Below are positions 6,049-13,091 of a stretch of DNA of 13,091 bases, piece after piece. The position numbers and the translations under genes were made by a program. Source of the stretch: Mucidula mucida. Lineage: Eukaryota; Basidiomycota; Agaricomycetes; Agaricales; Physalacriaceae. The notes beneath the pieces were generated by a model. That model saw nothing but the letters and a program-made list of their open reading frames with translations. It did not search any database and had not been told where the DNA came from. The stretch spans positions 1 through 13,091 of the forward strand of contig JADNYV010000907.1 of the NCBI GenBank assembly GCA_015501055.1, read 5' to 3'. Position 1 is the first letter of the stretch. Every line of letters starts with the position of its first letter.

Positions 6049-7091
6049 ATGGACCCCAAGACTCCTCCCTCCACTGATGCAGCCGCGTTCAGAGACGCTC
6101 TCAGTCACTCTAAGCACATTCTCGTTCTGTCTGGAGCTGGGCTGTCTGCTGCATCCGGTCCGTCCACACCAACCCGTTGAATATCCCACTTATGCACCAT
6201 CACATTCTTCCAGGCATACCAACATTTCGCGACGCCGGCGGCCTGTGGCGCACACACGACGTGCGGACGCTGGCCACCCCGCAGGCATGGGGCGAGAACC
6301 AGTTCCGTGTCTGGCAGTTCTATCACTATCGGCGCGAGATGTAACATTGCCTGCTTTTTGCGCGCACTCATATCTGAACTCCCTTACCTAGTGCTATTAA
6401 AGCACGCCCGAACGCCGCGCATACAGCCATCTCCCAGCTCTTGATACCCGCTTTCCGAGCAAAGGTCGCGCCCAGCGCCGAATTCACGCACATCACGCAG
6501 AATATCGACGGCCTCTCGACGCGGGCATACAACGATGTGCTTTCCGCTCTTCCTGAAACCGAATCCAGACCACCACTAGACAGCTTTCTTTTCGAGATGC
6601 ACGGCCGTCTCTTTGACGTCGAATGTACAGCGCACGACTGTAAACACCGTGAGACGATAACGACCTCTCCGATCTGCCCTGGCCTCGCAGGCACAGAATC
6701 CCTCGTCGAGGCGGGCACGGAACGCGTGGTGCGCCGCGCCGATCTGCCGCGGTGTTCGCAGTGCGGACAGCTGGCGCGACCGGGTGTGGTCTGGTTTGGC
6801 GAAAAGCCGCACCGCATACGGGACATCATGGCTCTCGCCGAGAGAGCTGATTTGTGTATAGTTGTCGGGACGTCGTCAATCGTGAGTAGCAAGAACCTGC
6901 ATAGCTGGTCTTCATATTTTTCCTCCTACTAGGTTCGGCCAGCCTCCAGGATTGCAGGAATTGTGAAGAGAAATGGTGGCAAGGTCGCGGTCTTTAACGT
7001 TGACCGAAGCAATCACGACGACGAGGCAGACTTTCTGTTCTTGGGTCCTTGCGAGGTTTTACTTCCACAAGTGCTGAATATTCCAATATAA
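6049..7091 (+). CDS. SIRT5-like class III sirtuin (NAD-dependent protein deacylase)
   Basis: Four exons: 6049-6157, 6214-6340, 6392-6881 and 6933-7091, with introns of 56, 51 and 51 nt. All phases agree and give 294 residues. Sir2 landmarks in order are the NAD-binding [20 protein letters not shown] (29-48), QNID (115-118), catalytic His149 in EMHGRLF, zinc cysteines C157, C162, C200 and C203, VVWFGE (211-216), GTSS (238-241) and NVD (264-266). FYHYRRE at 72-78 supplies the Tyr-x-x-Arg pair (Y73, R76) that in SIRT5-type enzymes reads negatively charged acyl groups, so the likely activity is NAD-dependent desuccinylation, demalonylation or deglutarylation. The first zinc pair is spaced CX4C, not the CX2C of human SIRT5. 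I see no obvious N-terminal presequence, so cytosol or nucleus is as likely as mitochondrion. The start ATG sits 29 residues before the GAG motif, a usual distance. A broken paralogue lies at 313-756. Confidence 0.92.
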
Positions 7092-7371
7092 TGTCACAAT
7101 CAACATTCACGATCCACTTGATGTCGCGAAGATTTATGCGTAACGCTACCCAGATACTAGCCAAATGCCCTGTATAGTAACGCGTTGGACCACTAGCCAG
7201 ATGACAAGGTATGATCAAAATGCTATGCCTCTCCAATCGTTATATACTTTGCACAATATGAGGCATGCGTTCGCATATTGGGACGAGTCATGGCAGGTTG
7301 TCGATTTGCATCTGACACGTCGCAAGAACACTGACTTTTTCTGAATAGCAGGCCTGGTGTTATCTGCACTG

Positions 7372-8175
7372 ATGAGGGTTGATGACACTGACCGCGCATC
7401 AAGTTTTCTGCTGGCTGGTCTTCCGGTGGCATCAACGCCGAATTCCAATGCCACTGCGCATGGTACGACCGTTCAGGGTGCTTCTGTGGTATTCAGCTTC
7501 TCTGGCACCCACGTCGAGGTCTATGGTACCATATATCAGCTGAATGGATCCGAGCCGGCTCCCATTTCCTCATATACGTTGGACGATTCGTCTCTAGCTA
7601 CCTTCGTACCCACTCGGCAGACAGATACGCAGTATCAGCAACTTTTCTATTCCTCTCCGGTGGTAGATGATGGTGAACATGTCCTCGCGATCACGTCTAC
7701 CATTGAAGATAGCCATTTCTGGCTCGACTACTTTGCGTATTACCCATCCCTTCCGCATCCTCTACACCCATCGTTGAGACTGGAGGCATAACTTCACACG
7801 ATGATACTTCCACCTCGTCACAATCCTCTCCTTCTCAACCTGGGTCAAATAGGAACGATGCTCTTCTGGGAGCGTTGATAGGTGCTCTTGTCGCCCTCGT
7901 TTTACTTCTGTGCGCGGTGGCCTTTGTGTATCACCGAACGAGACGACGCCAGGACTTGAAAGCGACAGCATTCGTTGTTGACCCGCCTCGTACGCCTTGT
8001 TCAATCATCTCATAAACTATCCTAATTAATGTCCTCTAGCTATACCTAGGCCAAGGACGCGGCAGACACGCCGAAGGCCCGAGCTTCCTTAGATGATAGA
8101 CTCGCGGCGTCAGAAGCAGGACCTCTGCCTCCAATGCACAACGTATTCGGACACGACGAGGGCCGACCGAGTTAG
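7372..8175 (+). pseudogene. Single-pass membrane protein of basidiomycete type, apparent frameshift
   Basis: From ATG 7372 the frame starts MRVDDTDRASSF and carries NATAHGTTVQGASVVFSFSG, VEVYGTIYQ, YQQLFYSSP and ITSTIEDSHFWLDYFAYYP. This matches a family very common in Agaricomycetes: an extracellular beta-sandwich-like region, a Ser/Thr-rich linker, one membrane helix and a basic tail. After FAYYP (about 7744) the frame runs to a stop at 7789-7791. A frame displaced by one base continues as IPSASSTPIVETGG, a Ser-rich linker, the helix LLGALIGALVALVLLLCAVA (near 7864-7920) and the basic stop-transfer HRTRRR. A further open piece KDAADTPKARASLDDRLAAS, ending at TAG 8175, suggests one more exon after an intron near 7990-8050. 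One missing base near 7745 explains the break, either pseudogenisation or a sequence error. Function is unknown. An upstream exon (before the acceptor TAGCAG at 7350) is possible. Confidence 0.6.
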
Positions 8176-8396
8176 AGCAAGTGTTGTACCTTCCACTCCA
8201 TCCTCACATCAGTACCTGAGCCCAAACTCCCGTCCTGCACTGTACTGTCAGAATGACATCGACGGCGCAATTAAAAAAGAGAAAACTTAACATCAAATAC
8301 TTATTGTAAAGGGGAACTATGCTACAATCATTACGCTACCCTCATAAAATACTAACACTGCGCAATGGAAGACTGCCTACTACAAATTTCGCTTAA

Positions 8397-9961
8397 TCAT
8401 GAAGGTGATGCTGACGAAGGATGCATGGGAGATAAAGTCTCCTGATACTCAAGTCAGCCAGAAAGAACGAATGAAAGAACAGAGTACACACTTTTGTTCC
8501 GTCAGTAATCAACGTCCCCCGAAGAGTATTCCAAAAGCATCGATCAGCTTCCTCCTTCCATGTTTCTCGGTACTCGAGCCATTCCTGGATTGCGTCGAGT
8601 GACGTCTGTTGGACGTTCTTGTGCGAAACGTTTTCGACAAAAAGGGGACTGTTCGTAAGGAGGTGGGGGCCTCCGCCAGCGTCAAGAAGAAGCGCGAGTT
8701 GCGGACAAATGTGCTCGTGGGGTCTATCAACCTTATCCCAGTCATCTTTCTGACATGCGCCGCCACAATACGCTACCACGCCGCACTTTGCACAGCGCTG
8801 ATATCGCTTTCCCACGTCCTGAAAGCTCTTCGGGCATCCTAGCCGGCCACACTCGTTGCTGGCTCGAAGTCGGAAAATATCCCGGCGAATGGTGTCGACC
8901 GTTGGTGGATCGTCCCTCAGACAACCGTGTAACATGCGATGCAATTGCGATTTCTCCTCGGGCAACACCGCGCTATTGAAGTGGAGGCCAAAATGCGCAA
9001 ATGACCTTTGGATGCGCTGGTCGTTGGTGGGGAACTCACTTTTCCACTGCGAGTTTTCGGCAAGCTGTATCCCTTCCGATAAAATTCGGAGCATCTTTAG
9101 CTCCTCACCCATCATCCATAGCCGCATGCTGTCCCTCGACGGTGAGTCCTTCTCGATTTGCCGGAGAAACTCGGCGGAAAAGCAATGCGGATTCATATGG
9201 AGAGAGACTAGTTGCCCTTCACGAGTGGCGGTGTTAACCTTTTCGATGGTGGCTTCGAGTTGACGAACGAAGAGCTTGGAAGAGAAGACGGCTATGACGA
9301 GCTGGCGGCCACAGGTTTGGATTGCAGCCGATAAGAAACTGAGGGCTATAGGGAGTGGTAGATATAATTGCCACATGTTGACGGAGTTTACGAATGAGTC
9401 GGCACCATGGAGGAGTATGCTGTCTATACTTTGGGGCCAGTGGCGCGTGTTAGTGCCTTTGGCCACACGAGGAAGACTGGTTGGACGGCTGGCGTCCTTG
9501 AGAACGCTCATCAGGCGTTCGAATATCTGGAAAATGAGCAGATGCGCGACGGATGGATAACAGTGGCCATGCGCTTTCCACAAACGCTCGCCAACAGCAA
9601 GAAACCCTCGCCCTTGAGACTTGCCGATGAATGAAAGGGCGTTGTTGTTGTGCATGCAAGATGATTTAGCAAGGCTGTCAAACTTTCCGAAGAGACCGCG
9701 CATGTCGCGTGTGGTTCGCGGATGGAGAAGGAATTTAAGAAGAAGCTCGCATAGGCGCGATCGTCTGGAAACTGATCTGGAGGAAAGTTCCTTGCTGTCA
9801 GGGTCCCCTAGCCCATTGAAGATGCCAGCTAGGCAACCGAGGATACAGAGGGCGCATGTTCTTGGACTGACTGGGTCGCTCAACGCATAGGTAAGAACGT
9901 TTGTGGCGAGCTCCTCGTAGTCTTCTACCTTTGAAGCCTGCATCTTCACAGCCTGGGACAT
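8397..9961 (-). CDS. MYND-type zinc-finger protein
   Basis: From ATG 9961 (MSQAVKMQASKVEDYEEL) a long frame runs about 490 codons with alpha-helical, featureless sequence. It then has a MYND finger at about residues 370-419: C-x4-C, then C-x2-C (CAKCGVVAYC), YC-x3-C, a Trp and H-x3-C (HEHIC). MYND fingers bind two zinc ions and usually mediate protein contacts; many basidiomycete proteins carry one near the C-terminus with no known role, and no SET domain is seen here. The long frame continues upstream of 9961 without an ATG. TGCTAAC...CCCAG just at the start resembles a 3' splice site, so an upstream first exon is possible. At the 3' end, an intron 8491-8442 (GTGTGT...TATCAG, 50 nt) followed by 15 codons to TGA 8399-8397 gives 504 residues. 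Without splicing the protein runs to 8393 (522 residues). Confidence 0.85.
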
Positions 9962-10008
9962 GTTAGCAAGAGCCAAGGTGCGGTTTTTACTAGAAGGGGA
10001 ATGCCGCG

Positions 10009-10016
10009 TGACGTCA
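10009..10016. promoter_or_regulatory. Perfect CRE/ATF octamer near MYND gene
   Basis: The sequence TGACGTCA lies 47 bp upstream of the chosen MYND start at 9961. It is the consensus for CREB/ATF-type bZIP factors, which in fungi include the stress-activated Atf1 class. Function is inferred. Confidence 0.4.
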
Positions 10017-10984
10017 GTTGTACAGCATTTGATAGGAACACAAAACGCACAGTGACTTGAAAGTCGCGAATGCTTTAGTTGGGTCGGAAAATCTGTCAAG
10101 GATGATGTATCCTTGAACGATGCTAATTTGCTACAAGTGCGTTGGAAGAGTGTCGTTGTAACACGTCACCCGTCATGGTACTTAATGCTATCCGGCCATG
10201 GCAGTGCTACTGTTCTCACGGAGAGAATTCAGAAGCCACACTCAAGTTGTGGGTCCAAAATCGCAGAGGAATGTAACGATGACTGATTGATTGGATAACG
10301 ACACATCTAAATACAGGAAATGGAGACCTATGTGTATTTCTAGACCCTCTTTAGGACAAACTTCTCAATGGAGGTAATGGCGAGTTATGCAGATGAGAAG
10401 ATGAAGAAACAATTCTTCAAGTGGCAGCCAATCGAGTTCTCCTGTTTAAATAAAGTAAGTCATCAACGAATCATGTCAAAGACTCAAACCACGAGGTTCC
10501 GTGTACGTTGTATTGAACGTGTCGAGCTCTGGCTGACAACACGATGGCCCCACCTCCAGATGTCAACAGAAAAGTGACCACAGCAGAGAGCAGACCAAGG
10601 CTCAGAAAGGAAAGCACGGTAAGACCGAAGACTTTGGCGGTGTCGGAAGCTCAATTTATGGGAGCTCGTCGTTTTGGCGGCTGGCTAGTTATTCGTGTCT
10701 CCCTTCGTATAGGCATTGAAAGTAAGCGTGGAACGTGTGTCGAGTTCAGAATTGGATAGTAAGAGAACCGCCATAGATATATTGAAGTAGCCATTGCGGA
10801 GGCAGTATCGAGCCTGAAAAGTCCTAACTGGTGCCGGAGTGCAATAAGTATAGTCGACGGAGAAGGACAGATCTGAATACGAGCGAGGAGGTTAAGGAAG
10901 TCTTTCTGGGGGCGCTATGAATTCGGGCCAAATCTAGCAGCGCGAAATGGCACATTGAGAGGATAGGTTGAAGAGAGCTGACCT

Positions 10985-11007
10985 CCTCGGCTTCTGTTGA
11001 GCCGAGG
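10985..11007. repeat. 8-bp inverted repeat upstream of F-box/WD40 gene
   Basis: The arms are cctcggct (10985-10992) and agccgagg (11000-11007) with a 7-nt loop tctgttg. It is followed by the CRE octamer. It could be a protein-binding dyad or a 5' leader hairpin; the sequence alone does not decide. Confidence 0.5.
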
Positions 11008-11011
11008 ATGC

Positions 11012-11019
11012 TGACGTCA
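11012..11019. promoter_or_regulatory. Perfect CRE/ATF octamer near F-box/WD40 gene
   Basis: This is a second TGACGTCA, 158 bp upstream of ATG 11178 and 4 bp after a perfect 8-bp inverted repeat. Same reasoning as for the site at 10009. Confidence 0.4.
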
Positions 11020-11177
11020 GACGCGTTGTTTGGCCCCAAACAACGCTAATTGTCTTGAATTCAACCACAACAATAACGGCCATTATTTTTTACGACGAGC
11101 TCGACGTCCACGGCGTCCTCCTTCTATTTCTTCTAGCGGGCACAGCGATATTATACCTTTGGTCAACGTCCAACTCG

Positions 11178-13091
11178 ATGGCCACACCCCCTTCAACGCC
11201 GCCCCGCCGTAACTCTGTCTTGTATCACCGTCCATCGTCACCTGCCCTCTCCATATCCGGTTTCTCCCTTATTGGCGAGGACGAAGCCTCCAGCGACACC
11301 GATTACAACTATTGGGACAATGGTGGTTCACCCTACAAGAGCCTTGGCTCGTTTGGACGCCGTGCGATACATTCAACACCGGTGCTAAGCAGCTACTTCA
11401 ATGCTCCACCTTCGTCCTCATCTCCCTTCGCGACGCCGTCTCCCAGTGGCTCTTTCAAATCCTTTTTACCGCGCATCTGGGATGTCCTCACATCATCGCC
11501 GACAAAGAATATCTTATCGCCGTCTAGGGGCCCTATGATGCAGTCCCGCTTCTCATCCGTTGGTCATAGCAAAGGCAAACGACGAGCCTACTACGAGCAA
11601 GACTTTTTCCGTCAGTCTTTGCATGACAGCATCAGCTATAGCGATCTTCCACCACTTGACGACGAGGAAGGCGAACTCATAGATGTCGACGATGAAGCCT
11701 GTTTCATTCCTATTGAATACCCATGGGGTGCCATGGCTGCGAGCAGAGCCCGGGTTGTCACCGGCATCGGTGCGTTATATGTTGTTCATATTGTTTGACG
11801 ACTAATTTACACGACTAAAGACATTCTTGCTCTGTTGCCACCGGAGTTATCCCTGCAAATCATGTGGGCGCTAAGCGCACAGACCCCCGTTACGAACACA
11901 TCAGCTCTCCAGGACACCCATGCCGTGCATCAGGACAACCTCCACGCCATTGTATCGTGTCTAGCCGTGTCCAAGACATGGCGACATCTCGCCAATGACA
12001 ACAGTGTATGGCGTGCCTTCTTCACCTCGCGCTGGAGTAATACATCTCAACTTGCCTCTTCGTTAAATTTCAACTATCTATACCGACAACGCTATGAGCT
12101 CGATCGTCGATGGAATGCCTTATCGAGAGACGGTCCTCCAAACTTCACCCTTTGGGAGCCCAAACGTTCCCAAATGGTCGGCCACCATGACAGGTGCCAC
12201 ATTCTTTCGTCGCTGCACCATTATGTTTCTCACTCTTTCCCAGCGTCTACTGTTTGGAGCTCTGTCGTACTTCGACTGGAGAGGATTATGTCATCACAGG
12301 TTCTCGCGATCGCACCATGAAACTGTGGCGCTTAGATACTGGAAAGTGTTTGGGCACCTTCGGCAGCGGCGTGGTCGGTGGAGAAATTGCGGGCCATCGA
12401 GGCAGCGTGTTGTGTCTCAAATTCTTCTGGGAGACCGAGGGCAAGAAAGGGATTCTCTATTCTGGCTCGAGCGACGCCACCGTCTGCATTTGGGATCTCT
12501 GGTTGATCAAGACTTCGGACGGTGATATCGAAGTGCGAACGAAAGTGAAAGCAGCATTGGTGGGGCACGAAAGCGGCGTTTTGGATTTGAAGGTCGTGGA
12601 CAACTCGATTATTACATGGTTAGTTCCCTTGTTCGTTTCGGCGTTCTGGGCTTCACTTAATATTGAAAATTTACAGTTCCAAGGACACCATTATCCGTAT
12701 ATGGGATCGCACGAGCCTAGAGCTCGTCCGCACACTTCGTGGCCATGAGGGTCCCGTAAATGCCGTCTGCTCTGAGGGTGGAAAGCTCGTGAGCGCTAGC
12801 GGTGATGGGAAATTAATCCTTTGGGACATGAAGAGCGGTGAGCGTCTTCGCACGCTCGAAGGCCATGTTCGCGGTTTGGCCTGCATCGAGTTCAAGGTCA
12901 GTCGCCGCCTTTCCTTATATCGGTTCATTAATATCAACTCTTCAAAACAGGATGGGTTGATTATATCCGGTTCAAATGACTGCAAGATTAAAGTCTGGTC
13001 CGCAGCGACTGGCGAGTGTCTTCGAACGTTGACTGGGCATACTGCCCTGGTGCGTGCACTGGCTTTTGATCCTATAACGGGAGACTTGCGA
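11178..13091 (+). CDS. F-box/WD40-repeat protein, SCF substrate receptor type (5' part, cut by window edge)
   Basis: Exons are 11178-11769, 11821-12193, 12244-12618, 12677-12896 and 12951-13091 onwards. The introns are 51, 50, 58 and 54 nt, all phases fit, and 567 codons lie in the window. Residues 1-197 are low-complexity, Ser/Pro-rich and then acidic (MATPPSTPPRR, later DLPPLDDEEGE), probably disordered and phosphorylated. An F-box follows (about 198-265: LLPPELSLQIMWAL, then LAVSKTWRHLANDNSVW), which would bind Skp1. WD repeats start near residue 318: GHHDSVYCLEL...MKLW, GHRGSVLCLKF...VCIWD, GHESGVLDLKV...IRIWD, GHEGPVNAV...LILWD, GHVRGLACIEF...IKVW and a partial sixth at GHTALVRAL. This is the layout of Cdc4/Met30-like receptors that recognise phosphorylated substrates for SCF ubiquitin ligases; which orthologue it is cannot be told. 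ATG 11178 is the first in-frame ATG after an open but ATG-less stretch. Confidence 0.92.

Larger units (their letters stand above)
9962..11177. promoter_or_regulatory. Divergent 1.2 kb spacer between MYND and F-box/WD40 genes
   Basis: No gene recognised here. Short frames at 10368-10577 and 10544-10759 (plus) have ATG starts but no family resemblance. Two perfect TGACGTCA octamers (10009-10016 and 11012-11019) lie close to the two start codons, and a hairpin sits at 10985-11007. The stretch 11055-11177 is open in frame with the F-box gene but contains no ATG, so it is probably 5' leader. Confidence 0.5.

Noticed and set aside
6368..6892. 174-codon minus-strand frame
   Set aside because: It lies opposite exon 3 of the sirtuin, which has all Sir2 motifs on the plus strand.
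8393..10099. MYND protein start at 10099
   Set aside because: The first codon there is TTG, not ATG; the first in-frame ATG is at 9961.
10368..10759. Two short plus-strand frames (10368-10577, 10544-10759) as a possible small gene
   Set aside because: They overlap in different frames, no splice pattern joins them to a known protein, and no family match was apparent.
11055..11177. N-terminal extension of the F-box protein with a hydrophobic stretch (VLLLFLLAGTAILYLW)
   Set aside because: The frame is open and looks like a membrane segment, but it has no ATG; a membrane-anchored F-box protein is not supported unless an upstream exon is shown.
1..13091. CRISPR array, tRNA or rRNA genes, bacterial insertion sequences
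   Set aside because: No regular repeat-spacer pattern, no cloverleaf or rRNA motifs and no transposase were seen; introns and protein families point to a fungal nuclear genome.

Overview
The window looks like nuclear DNA of a filamentous basidiomycete, probably an Agaricomycete. Genes are interrupted by very short GT-AG introns of about 50 to 90 nt, with recognisable branch points (TACTGAC, CTGAAC, TGCTAAC). Both strands are densely used. The protein families also fit: a MYND-finger protein, an F-box/WD40 protein, a single-pass membrane protein of a common mushroom-type family, a SIRT5-like sirtuin and a fungal APH-fold kinase. No bacterial operon logic, tRNA, rRNA or CRISPR array was seen.

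Layout. Bases 1-7100 are an unstable, locally duplicated region in which three gene types each occur twice. These are a small protein resembling the fungal DUF7770 family (3' end at 1-207 plus; apparently complete gene at 2459-3197 minus), a class III sirtuin (decayed fragment at 313-756 plus; intact four-exon gene at 6049-7091 plus), and an aminoglycoside/choline-kinase-like phosphotransferase (1052-2093 minus and 4700-5722 minus). Both kinase copies are broken, but in different ways: one has two in-frame stop codons, the other has 17-nt and 1-nt deletions. The 3.2-4.7 kb stretch between the units holds no convincing gene. It carries a short dispersed repeat in three copies and an unusual pair of back-to-back perfect hairpins. 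A small remnant of an unidentified gene lies at 859-1055.

Bases 7372-8175 hold a membrane-protein gene with one apparent frameshift. Bases 8397-9961 hold a MYND zinc-finger gene on the minus strand. After a 1.2 kb divergent spacer with two perfect TGACGTCA sites comes an F-box/WD40 gene on the plus strand that runs off the right edge.

How it fits together. The intact sirtuin is divergently paired with kinase copy B across a 326-bp shared promoter that contains dyad motifs. Kinase, sirtuin and DUF7770-like gene recur as neighbours in both units, so they may have travelled, and perhaps functioned, as a block. The right-hand genes are ordinary single-copy genes: a likely SCF substrate-recognition subunit and a MYND protein of unknown role. 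All family names come from motifs read by eye; no database search was possible.
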